Assembly: GCF_019112545.1 (NCBI RefSeq)
Contig: NW_025064895.1
Location: 550,049 to 614,048 of the forward strand
DNA from: Guyanagaster necrorhizus
Taxonomy: Eukaryota > Basidiomycota > Agaricomycetes > Agaricales > Physalacriaceae
DNA length: 64,000 nucleotides
Direction: 5' to 3'
Numbering within the stretch: the stretch's first letter is position 1; each line of letters opens with the position of its first letter. A model generated the notes under the pieces. It saw only the letters and a list, made by a program, of their open reading frames with translations. It searched no databases and was not told the origin of the DNA. A program made the position numbers and the translations under genes. Below are positions 11,997-23,197 of this stretch, one piece after another.

Positions 11997-14900
11997 TTAC
12001 CCCCTTCTTAAGACTATTATCCTGATGGCTTAATTTAGAGATAATTTATAATCATGTATAGCCTTATCACCATTCATATATTTTTCATTCACTCACTGAT
12101 TGGATTCTGGGCCATATTTCTTCTAGCTGACTAGGTAATCAACTATTGTAGTTGTTCTTCTATCTTTGGCCTTAACTTTATATAATTTGTGATTCAAGAT
12201 TTGGTTCACTTTAGTGTTTCTTGTCATCAATGAGGTCTGGCAGTGGTAGTGGAAAACATTCTTAGTTTGAGAATGCTGGAGCAATAAAGAGAGTGAGAAG
12301 CATTTCATTGAAGATGTTATAGATTTTTCAATGAGGAGGAAGGTGAAGTTTGTAGATAGAGTTGCCAATTTTAGCAATAACAGGGAATGGCCTTGTGCAC
12401 TTGTCAGCAAGTTTCTGTTTCAGGTGAGAGAGATGAAGGTTGGTTCTGTCCAACCTGACTTTGTCATTGATATTATATGTGTGTGAGAGCATGATTTTCA
12501 TCAAGGTAGCTGCCTTTTCAAGAGCAACTTGAGTTTCATTATAGATCTTGGTCATAGTAGATGCAAAGTCTGAGGAAGCTGGAGTTGTGGTATGAGTGTG
12601 TTCAGTGTGAGAGATATTAGGGTGTTGACTATAGTTGATGAAAAAGAGAGTCTTTTCCATAGTGGAGTGTACTCAGTTGTTATGCTGAAAGGCCATGAGT
12701 GCAAGCCACTCTATCCAGTCATCTTGTCAGTAGTTAATAAAGAGTTAGAGATACTTTTTGACTTCTTGATTAATCCACTCCATTTAGCTGTCAGTCTGTG
12801 GATGGTATACCATTGAAGTATTTTGTTGAATATTGAAGAGGTGATAAAGATTGTCAAGAAACTTAGAGATGAATTATAGTCCTTGATTGGAGATGATGAC
12901 TTGAGGCATACTATACTTGGCATAGACTTCATTATATAAGATTTTTGCCCATTCTTCTGATGTCAATTCTGTTGAGCATGTGATCAGAATAATCACTTTA
13001 GAGAATCAATCAACAATGACTATGGTATCATCATAGCCATTGCATTCTAGTAGGCTGGTAATCATATCCACTGGAATATAGGTTTATGGTGATGCTGAGA
13101 CCTCATTCAGATAGAGCAGTGTGACTCATGATTGTGTTGATGATTTACCTCACTGATATGTCTCACAGCTTTTGACATAGCATTCTATGTCTTGCCTCAT
13201 CTTTGGCCACTAATACTCTCATAAGACCAATTTCTTGGTCTTAGTGATTTTCAGATGGCCTGCTGTTGCATGGTCATGACAGGTAGCAATGATTTCACCA
13301 TGAAGTTATTGATCTCTCAGAATATAGATTTGTCCATTGTAGCAGATCATCCTGCCTTCCTTCATCATTCTTCATTCATGATTTAGAAACAGAGCCATGC
13401 ATTGATCTCACTAACTGTTATCCCTAGTTGTGCTCTTGATCTTTTTGTGGATCTCTTCTTTGATCAGCATTATCATAGCCTAAAAGTGTTTCAGCTTCAG
13501 CAATACCACTTCTTCATTGTCACTATCTCTTTGGTCATGATCTGCTTATTGACTGAGAAGATCTGCCTTTTTGTTGGCTATTCTGGCCTTATGATGCAGA
13601 GTATACTCATATTGGAAAAGCTTGGTGACCCAGCAAGCTTGTCAACAGTTGAGCTTCTGCAGCAATTGAAAATATCAGAGGTTTTTGTGATCAGTCCAGA
13701 CTTCAAAGATCTGAACTGCACTAATCAGATAATGCTGCCACTCTTCTAAGACAAGCATTATTGCAAGCAACTTCTTGTCATAGATTTCATACTTTTGTTC
13801 TATTACTGTTAGGACTTTAGAGAGAAAGGCAACCAGTCACTATTTTCCATCCTGTTCTTGAGATAAGACTGCCTCAATCACTTCTTCACTTGAGTCAGCT
13901 TTAACTCAGAACTTCATCTCTTGCATCAGGATTACAAAGATCACATCTTTAGCCAGTCAGTGCTTCAAGTTGTCAAACACTATTTGCTGAGAAGGACTCC
14001 AGATCCAGAGCACATTATCAGTCAGCTGGATCATCAGGCATATGATCTTGCTGTAGTCCTAGATGAATTATTGGTAGAAATTGATGAATCTCAAGAATAG
14101 CTGTAATTCCTTCTTTTTTCCCAGAATCAGCCACTCAGTTACTCTGGCCACTTTGACAGGGTCTATCTGAATGCTTCTTTTGCTGATGATGACTCTAAAA
14201 TATTCTGTCTCTAACATTTCAAACTTGCATTTCTCCACTTTGAGAAAGAGTTTGTGTTTCCTTATAAGTGCAAGTATCTGTTAGACAAGCCACTGATGCT
14301 CCTTGCAGTCTTTTAACATAATGAGGATATTATCCAGATAAATAGTTACCTTCTCAGTAGCAATAAAGTCCTTGAATATATCATTCATCATCTACTGGAA
14401 GATCACTGAGGAGTTTGTAAGTCTAAAGAACATCACTATAAGCTCAAAGAGTCCATAGTTTGTTCTGAAGGCTGCCTTCCACTCATTGCCTTCCTTGATC
14501 TGCATATTGTTGTATCTCTATCAGACATCAAGCTTTGTGTAATATTTGGCTCCCCATAGTTTATCCATTAATTCTGAGATTAACAGAAGTAAGCAATGAT
14601 TCTTGATCATCATCTCATTCAACTTCTGATAATCTTACACAGGTCAGAGTTTGCCATCCTTCTTTTTGATGAAGAAGAATGGTGACACTATCAGTGACTT
14701 TGATGGTTGAATCTGTCCACTGGAGAGATTTTTGTCCAGAAACTTGTTGAGTTCCTGTTGTTTATAATTGCTGAGTGGGTAGGTTTTGCAGTCAAGGTTG
14801 GCATTGGCATTGAGAACTAGTTCAATTGCATGGTCCCAAGACTTCAGTTCTGGTTGCTCATTAAAGCTTTCTTTATCAAATAGGTCACAATAGTCTCAGG

Positions 14901-15346
14901 CCCATTCTGAGACCATTTCTTTGAATATTTTCCCCTTTTTTCTGGTATTGGCCTTAGCAGTGAGATCATTGGTATGATGCACTGCTTGGACATGTAGTGC
15001 CTACTGCAGGTCAATAGCAAGAATGGTCTTATCATCTTCCATCTTCTCATCTCATCTGTCTTCTGAATCTTCATCTGATAGTTCAAAGAGAATCTTCTAG
15101 CATTTACATCAGGCAAAGGTGATCTGTTCTGTTTTCCAATTGACTAAGAGGTTGTAGCAGATCAGCCAGTTGTATCCTAGGAATACTTTCTTGGTCTCTA
15201 AGTCTATAATGGCTAAATCAATTCATTTGGAATAATCTCCAATTGTAAGTCAGAGTTTGATGAATTTGGTTATCAACTCAGCTTAGTTCTTGGTCCTGTC
15301 AACATTATATACTAAGATGGGGGCAGCAGTGGCCCTAGTGAGAAGA
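11997..15346 (-). pseudogene. Gypsy copy E: protease to chromodomain, minus strand
   Basis: Read right to left: protease part (TAAPILVYNVD near 15300), linker, RT near 14740-14080 with catalytic box YLDN near 14335 (second Asp lost), RNase H near 13940-13470, H2C2 zinc motif near 13400-13130, integrase core near 13090-12660 with the second Asp reading ISNQG instead of ISDRG, integrase C-terminal module near 12660-12330, and chromodomain near 12230-12000 (TIVDYLVS). The frame is broken by many stops. The 5' half of E (gag, ORF A, 5' LTR) is absent: the protease is interrupted at 15346 by another repeat. Confidence 0.85.
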
Positions 15347-15661
15347 TGGTAAAGAGGATCTGAGTGCATGCAAGATGAAAATAGATACAGCAGAGCACTA
15401 TCCACTGATCACACTCACATCAACACATACACAAAACTCTTAGTTCATGGAGGGATTATAATGTGATAAAAGTAGTAATCAACAAATATAATTGTCTTCT
15501 TCAATGAATCCACAGCATATAAACAGCAATAGCATATGTACAACAGTCCTAGCTCTCTCTAAGTCTTAAAGCTTTTCATTTTATCAAAACAAGAGGTGGC
15601 AACAGGTGTTGCCAGGCCTCAAGGCAAAGGGTACTGCAGCTCAATACAATATATTGAAACA
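15347..15661 (-). repeat. Probable copia-type 3' LTR inserted in E
   Basis: On the minus strand this 315-base segment starts TGTTTCAATATATTG and ends CCTCTTTACCA, that is TG...CA. A purine tract (TGTGGGAG) precedes it on that strand, as expected upstream of a 3' LTR, and a TTTATATGC box lies inside. It interrupts E's protease at 15346. I cannot see a second copy or a duplication (left side GAAGA), so the call rests on structure alone. Confidence 0.4.
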
Positions 15662-16464
15662 CTCCCACAAAACTCTCAAAAGATCCTAAGCATAGCTCAG
15701 ATCAACTTAAAATCTCTAACACACACAATACATGACTCAAAGCTTTATGCTCTAAGCAAAAAGCAATCACAAACATGTTTATGAGTGCTAAAGAGCATAG
15801 ATCTCTGTTTACAAGTTGCCAAACTGATCATAGACCCATAGGATTCAAACCTATGCAATCCAGAGACACAAATCACAATAAAATGCCATCTGACAGACCA
15901 AAGGGTTTAAACCTCTGCCAATCTGCAGAAATATCACAATAAAACCCTGTCTACAGGCCAAAGAGTTTGAACCTCTGCCAACCTGCAGAAATAACACAAA
16001 AAGTGCACACTAATCAAGCCAAAGGGTTTGAACCTCTGCTATCTGTAGTGCTATGTGTCACAAATACCTCAAAAACTCAAGATGATGCCCTTCAGACACT
16101 GCTCTCTTATTCTCAGATTAGAGTGCAATCCAAAACCTCTTATCAAACTAGGCTCAAGTCCTTCACAAGCTTCAATGCCTTACTCAGTTCTCAAAGCTCT
16201 CTCAATGATATTCAATAATGAGTTTATTCTCTTGCCTGAAGTTATAAACACAAACCCAGAGCTAGAGTGCAAGGCTTTCTGTGCCCAATACACTGCAACT
16301 GTGGGGGTTGGAAACTTCTATTCTATTCATATAATACTGTATTTAAATACTCTACTGTGGTACTTACTAATACAATCCTACTATGGTATCTTCAAAGTGC
16401 AGAGCTCTGTGCTGAATCCTACAAGTATTATTTGCATGCATATCATAGTTGCTATGCTTATTCT
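15662..16464 (-). other. Unrecognised sequence, probably the inside of a non-coding or degraded element
   Basis: This lies on the internal side of the probable LTR and runs into the assembly gap. I find no protease, RT, integrase or RNase H motif in any frame. It holds a short tandem repeat (15841-16050). Because open frames spanning the gap contain undetermined residues, they are not evidence of coding. Confidence 0.35.
15841..16050. repeat. Tandem repeat, about 60-62-base unit, 3.4 copies
   Basis: Units start at about 15841, 15903, 15963 and 16024 (the last is partial). Each opens with GGRTTYRAACCTMTGC and the full units end with a CCAAA box, with a CACAATAAAA-like middle in the first two. 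Units have diverged by substitutions and small indels. Function unknown. Confidence 0.7.
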
Positions 16465-16954
16465 NNNNNNNNNNNNNNNNNNNNNNNNNNNNNNNNNNNN
16501 NNNNNNNNNNNNNNNNNNNNNNNNNNNNNNNNNNNNNNNNNNNNNNNNNNNNNNNNNNNNNNNNNNNNNNNNNNNNNNNNNNNNNNNNNNNNNNNNNNNN
16601 NNNNNNNNNNNNNNNNNNNNNNNNNNNNNNNNNNNNNNNNNNNNNNNNNNNNNNNNNNNNNNNNNNNNNNNNNNNNNNNNNNNNNNNNNNNNNNNNNNNN
16701 NNNNNNNNNNNNNNNNNNNNNNNNNNNNNNNNNNNNNNNNNNNNNNNNNNNNNNNNNNNNNNNNNNNNNNNNNNNNNNNNNNNNNNNNNNNNNNNNNNNN
16801 NNNNNNNNNNNNNNNNNNNNNNNNNNNNNNNNNNNNNNNNNNNNNNNNNNNNNNNNNNNNNNNNNNNNNNNNNNNNNNNNNNNNNNNNNNNNNNNNNNNN
16901 NNNNNNNNNNNNNNNNNNNNNNNNNNNNNNNNNNNNNNNNNNNNNNNNNNNNNN
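16465..16954. other. Assembly gap (490 N)
   Basis: A run of undetermined bases. Its size may be an estimate. The two flanks do not form one recognisable element, so order and orientation across it are uncertain. Confidence 0.99.
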
Positions 16955-17234
16955 AATCATATTCTTTTTATTTTTAGCATGTCCCCTTGTAATGGTATTG
17001 GCATATTTAGAGCCAAGTGCTGGGACCTCACATGCAGTCTAACCCCTCTGATATTAGTCTGCTACTAGGCTATACACTCTGCTTATTGTTACTTCAGTTT
17101 AGCCATATGATGGCTAGATTTCTGTGTGCTCTTATCCTATTTTCAGTTATATGCTTACTGGACTGGAATGCAATCTATGTATTCTCAACTTTTGCAATTT
17201 CACATGCCTGAATATGAAGAGGGCATGTCAACAT
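16955..17234. other. Unrecognised sequence right of the gap
   Basis: AT-rich, no gypsy or copia motif found. It ends where sequence similar to gypsy integrase begins at about 17235. It may be the other end of the unknown element on the left of the gap. Confidence 0.35.
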
Positions 17235-17539
17235 GGCTGGGTGGATGTCTTTCTCTGCTGACAGATCTTGCATTCTTTAATATATTGTTCAATGTCTTAG
17301 TCTAATTTGAGCCACCAGTATTCTTATAAGACCAGTTCTTTAGTCTTTGCAATGTCTGAGTGTCCTGCTATTGTGTGGTCATGACAGATGGTGATGACTT
17401 CTCTGAGTTGCTGATCTTGTGAGATGTAGATCCATTCATTATAACAGATTAGTCCTCCTTCCTTCATGATTCCTCACTTGTGATTCAGTGATGGAGCTAT
17501 CCATTAGTTCTATTTACTGTTGTCTCTTATAGTGCTCTT
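17235..17539 (-). pseudogene. M1 piece: RNase H-integrase linker and H2C2 zinc motif
   Basis: On the minus strand the sequence reads ICHDHTIAGHSDIAKTKEL and, further on, CKICQQRKTSTQP, giving the H-x4-H and C-x2-C pairs of the integrase zinc-binding domain. In-frame stops are present. The right end CTCTT (17535-17539) is the target copy for insertion of P and continues at 33368. Left of about 17235 similarity ends abruptly. Confidence 0.8.
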
Positions 17540-17602
17540 TATTATAATTTTCCCATCTTTTTCTCATATTTAACTCCTATTTATACTTAGTCAGAGCACT
17601 TA
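17540..17602 (+). repeat. P 5' LTR, first 63 bases only
   Basis: The LTR starts TATTATAATTTTCCC (G to A at base 2 of the TGTTA family start) and includes the TATTTATACTTAGTCAGAGCAC box. At about 17602 it jumps directly into ORF A sequence (GCTTCTAGGATGGCTCCAAGAC). The rest of the LTR, the primer site and the ORF A start have been deleted. Confidence 0.8.
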
Positions 17603-20215
17603 ATGCTTCTAGGATGGCTCCAAGACTTAAACCTGTTTTGTCTATGCACTCCAGAAGAGATTCCCTCTATGTGACCTTGGAGTCCAGCCTCTAACTAACC
17701 AAGTACACTGACTTATACTCAGAGTCTGAAGACTCAGATGAGTGGTGAGGACCAATGGTCACTGACCAGCTCAAGCATAACATCAGAGATTTCACTGCAG
17801 AGAAAATCAAAGCAGCCAGAAGAGAGGTCATCAAGAACCTCAACTGGATAGAAGCAGAGCAAACCTGATGAGAAACCACCTATTATGACAAGTTATATGA
17901 CATGCAGTATCATTGATGACAGTGAGAGCTTGAGGCCACTGAGTGGGACATCTCCAGCTCCTACATCCTTGATTTACAAACAGAGTATTCTCACCCTCCA
18001 TTCTGAGAGCCCAGTATACCTGCCAAAACAGACACAGACCCTTGAGCAGGGTCTGCTGAGGTCATCACTGCTAATGAAGCTAGAAGAAGAGGTAATAATT
18101 CTCCTTTCTAAAGTATCAATATTGCTGATACTGACACCATCCTCTTGAATGCCAACTCCATTCTCAACATCTACAGGCTTTGAGTTCCCCTCAATGCTCA
18201 CATCTCTAACAGGGGGCTCTGGCAATTCCTGGGAGAAAGAGTCACAGCCTTCTTTCTTAATTCTTGATTCTACACTAACTTCCATGTTTATAGCCAAGAC
18301 TTGGAGGTGGCAAGAGCACACAAAGGCTATAGGTACAATCCTGATCTCAGGGCCACTATTCTCCAGCCTCCTCCTCTAGCTAACATCACCAGACTGAGCA
18401 ACTGGGACAACAACTAGCTCACCAGCAACAATCAAGCCTTTAGTGCTGCCAACTTATGACCCACATGACAGCTTCCTCAAAGAGGACAGCAGAAACAAGA
18501 GAGACAAGAAGAGCAATAAGAATGACATGAGAGATGATGTCTCTCTTGATTGAAAATGACTCAAGGAGTATGTGAATGAGAAAACAGATAAAGAAGCTCT
18601 GCTAAAAGAGATACAGTAGACAAGAGAACAGAAATACCATCAGCTGTACCAGGATGGTATAGCATTCTTATGGTGGGATACAGCCTGGTTGGCCTCATCT
18701 CTTAGACAGAAGTATATTTCCACCAATGAACTTGAAAGATAGGACATTCTATAGTATCCCACCACTAAATATGCTATTTTTATTTATAACAGAAGACATC
18801 CAGAGGATCAACTCCATCAGCTCCCTGAGTATTGATCAAAGTATGATATTCAGACAATGCTGTGGTCTCCCTCAGCAGTGCTGAAATGTGCTGTATACAT
18901 GGCACTATCAATCTGAACCACCATCACTTGATTTTCATATTCCACCCTGTTAGTCCATTCATTAGCAACTCAGCTGTCATGGATCTGACAACAGCTGATC
19001 AACTGCACTACTGGGTTCTGAAACCCTTGAACCAGCAAAGGGAGTCACCTTCTCAGCAGACAACTCCCATCTGATAAAGCTGAGAGAAGTGGGGGAGGAA
19101 AGAAGCTAATCAAGGATGACCCTGAAGCTATAAAGCTTGGGTTTATCATACAAAACAGAGTAATTGTGCAAAAAGAAGCTTCTCCACAGAGGAGCTCTGT
19201 CACTGATGATAATTTGCTACATTCATTCTCTGGCCTGCCAACTGACTGGTGGTGTCCACTCTAATCCAATGGGTGTGCTCTTGGAGAATGCCACAGCACT
19301 TCAATGCAAGCTTGATTTGCTCTGCAAGCCTCACCCTTTTAAAGGTGCCTCTGATGACATAGACTGATTCCTCATAGACTGCAAGCAATACTTTGAATCT
19401 ATATCACACACTTGAAAAATAATATGAACAAAGTTGCATTCACAGCCTCATATCTTAAAGACAAAGCAAAGATCTAGTGAATCCTAATCTTGCCAAACTT
19501 CTATTCCACCACACATTAACATTATTGTTTCTCCTTATAGCCAGTCTTTAAACAGATGCTTAATGACAAGTTCATTGATCCAGTAGTACAAGAAGTACAT
19601 AAGTCAAAGATCAAGGAGTTCAAGATGGGTGATAAAGCAGCAACTGAGTACTTTGATGAGTTGGAGCAGCTTGCCAAACTCACTGGTTTCAGAGATGACA
19701 TAGCTGATGATAGACAGACAGTTGAGGCCCTCAAATGCAGGGCTCTGGCATCCTACATCAAGATGGTCTCTGACATCAGCAAGTTCATCTCAAAGAGATA
19801 CAACAAGTGAAAGGAAAGGATCATTGAGATATACAAGAAACAACAGTGGCAGAAGGCAGAACAGTCAAATCTCCAGGACTACAGAAAGCCAAACTAATCA
19901 ACCATCTCAAATATAAAACCTGGTAATCAGACCAGTAACAAATCCAGCACAATGACTACTATCTCATATGAGATGCAGAAGACCAGAACCAGCACCACCT
20001 ATACTAGGACTAGTAAATCAATGGATATAGATTGACTCAAGAAAAAAAGCAAGTACTTCAACTGTGGCCAGAAGGGCTATATGTCAAAAGACTGTCTGAA
20101 GAAGAAGAGGATCTGAAAAGATATCTGAGCACAGATCACTGAACTACAGAAGAAAGCCAAGGAACTTGGCATAGAGATAAAGATAGAGGAGGTAAAAGAC
20201 AGGGCTGATCAGTAA
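17603..20215 (+). pseudogene. P: remaining ORF A and gag
   Basis: ORF A remnants include an acidic stretch near 17700 (LYSESEDSDEW) that differs from the other copies. The gag start candidate ATG at 18149 aligns with those of D, F and O. The capsid-like domain is near 19290-19810 (HPFKGASDDID, KMGDKAATEYFDELEQ). The CCHC knuckle near 20057 reads YFNCGQKGYMSKDC, with the first Cys changed to Tyr and the His to Tyr. Gag ends at TAA 20213-20215, in the same place as the TGA of other copies. Confidence 0.82.
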
Positions 20216-22734
20216 AAGGTCCTACTGGATTGGCCAAACAACAGAACAGTATGTCAGAAGTAGCTGCTAAATAGACTAAGAGTGCTCTTGTAGATACAAA
20301 TATGTCTAAATTATCTGCACATTTGAATATATCCCACTCTTTGACTACTATACATACACTGAAAGGATCATCAGAAAAGACTCAAATGCCTGTGGGCCAA
20401 ACAGGAGGAGAGGCCTCCAACAAATGACTGAAATCATTTGAGACTGAATAGACTTGGTGAGCCATCAGAGATGCAACAACAGAGGAAGCAGCCAAGAAAG
20501 TGCTCAAAAATTGGATACATAAGACTCAGGCCAAAGAGATCATTGACAAAATGGTAAAAGGAATGAGAAGAGCTGAGAGATGCTGGACTCTTGAGTGGCT
20601 CAATGAACTTCAGGGACCCTGAAGATATGTTTGATGGACTAAGACCCTGAGATGAAATCTGACCACCAAGGCTCAGATCAAAACCCTCACCAATTGATTC
20701 ACCCATATAGTCATGGCCCTAATTGACAGCAGCTGCACTGGCAGTTCAATAAATCATGCCTTTGTCAGCAAGCATGATCTTCCAACTTGGTCCACAGCAG
20801 CCCCTATTCCTGTCTATAATGTGGACAGAACTAAAAACTAAGCCAGTTCAATCACAGAATTTGTCAAGCTGTGACTAACAATTGACAACCATTCAGAGTG
20901 AATCAATCTGGCAGTCATCAATCTCAAAACCAAAAAAATCTTCCTTTGTCATAGCTGGCTCATCCAGCACAATCTGCTAGTCAACTGGAAGACCAGGCAA
21001 ATTACCTTCACATGGTGCAAGTGCTGAAAGGTTCCATTTGAATTACCTAACAAAGACTCAGAGGATGAATAGAATGAGGAAATAGAAGATGGGGAGACCA
21101 TCCTCACCATGGATCTGAAGCAGAAACTACATATTCAGGCAGTACATCATGCCAACTACCTGGCTGCTCAGATCAATATTAAGAAGGAGGAAAAGACATT
21201 TGAGAAAATAATTCCTAAATAGATCTGAGACTATCAGAATCTATTTGAGAAGGAAAGCTTCAACAAACTCCTGAAGCTGAAGCTATGAGATTATGCTATA
21301 AAACTCATTCCAAATACAAATGCCAATCTCAATTATAAAACATATCCCTTCAGCATCAACAAACAATAAGAACTCAACAAGTTCCTCAAGGAAAACTTGT
21401 CTAGCAGATGAATCCAACCATTGAAATCCTCAATGGCCTCCTCCTTCTTCTTCATAAAAAAGAAGGATGGCAAACTCCAATCAGTCCAGGATTACCAGAG
21501 GTTAAATGAGATGATCAAAAATTGTTATCCACTCCCATTAATCTCCAAACTGATAGACAAACTTAGAGAGGCTCAATACTACATCAAGCTGGATGTCTGA
21601 TGGGAGTATAACAACATATGGATCAAGGAGGAAGACAAGTGGAAAGCAGCATTCTGAACTAACCAAGAACTCTTCAAGCCCATAGTTATGTTTTTTGGAC
21701 TCACAAACTCTCCTGCCACCTTCCAGTAGATGATGAATGACATTTTTAAAGATCTCATCACCACTGAAAAAGTAACTATCTATCTTGATGACATCTTAAT
21801 CATGTCCAAGGACCAAACAGAGCATCAACAACTAGTCCAAGAGGTGCTGAAACTAATAAGAAAGCATAAGCTATTTCTTAAAGCAGAAAAGTGCAAATTT
21901 GAAGTGTGGAAAATAGAGTATCTCAGTGTCATTATCAGTGAAGAGAGTATTTGGATGGATCCTGTCAAGATAGCTGGAGTAGCTGAATAGCCAACTCTAA
22001 CAAAAAAGAAGGAACTACAATCCTTCTTAGGATTCACCAATTTCTACTATCACTTCATCTAAGATTACAGTAAGATCATATGCCTAATGATCCAGCTAAC
22101 TAGCAATACCCTCTGGGGTTGAGAGCACACACAACAAGCTGCCTTTGATGATCTTAAGTGATGACTCACCAAAAACATTGTTCTTGTAATACCAACTCAG
22201 GAAGGGAAATTCTGAGTTGAAGCCAACTCCAGTGAAGAGGCTATCAGCATGATTCTCTCACAAAAACAAGATGAAAAATGGTAGCCTATAGCATTCCTCT
22301 CAAAGGCATTAATAATAATAGAGTGGAACTACAAAATATATAATAAAGAGCTACTTGTGATAATGATCACTCTAGAGAAGTGGTGACATTATCTGATCAG
22401 TATAGCACAAACTTTCAAAATTTGGACAAATCATCAAAATCTATAATATTTCTGACAACCACAAAAACTCAATCAGCAACAGGCTCACTGAGTGACTGAA
22501 CTGAGCCAGTACAAGTATACCCTGCACTATAAGACTGAGACTGCAAACAAGAAGGCTGACCTCCTCAGCTGATGAGTGGACCATGATCAGAAGGAAAATG
22601 ACAATGATAGAGTGACACTGTTAAAGCCCAAGCATTTCTGAGCTATAATAATGCCAATAGAGGAGAAGATCTATGAATAGATCAAGAGTGCAATGAGAGA
22701 CAATCACAAGTGAGACCAGCACATGATCCCATCC
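20212..22734 (+). pseudogene. P: protease, RT and RNase H
   Basis: The frame is -1 relative to gag. The protease near 20710 has ALIDSSCTGSSIN (Gly of DSG changed to Ser). RT spans about 21440-22050 and keeps the catalytic box YLDD at 21781-21792. RNase H spans about 22200-22570 (WTNHQNL region). The frame ends in the linker before the integrase zinc domain, at the CATCC target of copy N (22730-22734). Stops are numerous. Confidence 0.85.
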
Positions 22735-23197
22735 TGTTAAGCCCAAATAACACATGACTAAAATATATGATAAACTGATGCTGCTTCATATTCAGGCAGT
22801 CATATCAGAGTCCACTATATGTGTCTGTGTGTTACAAGGCCTTTGCAGTTAGCTTGAGATAAGATAGTGAAGAATAAACTTTAGCTTGAAGCTGGAGATA
22901 CTACAGTGAGAGTTACACTACTTATATACTAGTTGTCATCCATCTAAAGATATAACTATCTAATTGTGCATTCTGGCATTATAGAGTGTTTTGTTCAGTG
23001 TTGTTAAGCTACCTACAAAAGAGTATTGTCTGTCATTGAGCAGTTACCATTGCATCAAAGAACAATGACCAACTGGACATGTTGTGATGACTAAGCCCTA
23101 GTCCCACAGTCCTAAGTGCTGGTCTAGACACTCTGACTAAGCAAAGATAAGGGTTAATCCCTTGAATAAAAGATGAAAATAAGGAAAAATTGTAATA
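22735..23197 (-). repeat. N 3' LTR
   Basis: 463 bases, TGTTAAGCCCAAATAAC at the left edge, AAAAATTGTAATA at the right edge (family ATAACA with transitions). The reversed purine tract CCCTCTCCTTAAG adjoins at 23200. Confidence 0.88.

Noticed and set aside
16055..17068. Long open frames across the N run (337, 236 and 197 codons)
   Set aside because: They are open only because undetermined bases cannot form stops; the real sequence on each side has no recognisable motif.
17216..17220. GAAGA as right-hand duplication partner for the probable copia LTR at 15347
   Set aside because: The bases left of it do not match the expected LTR end, so the match is probably chance.
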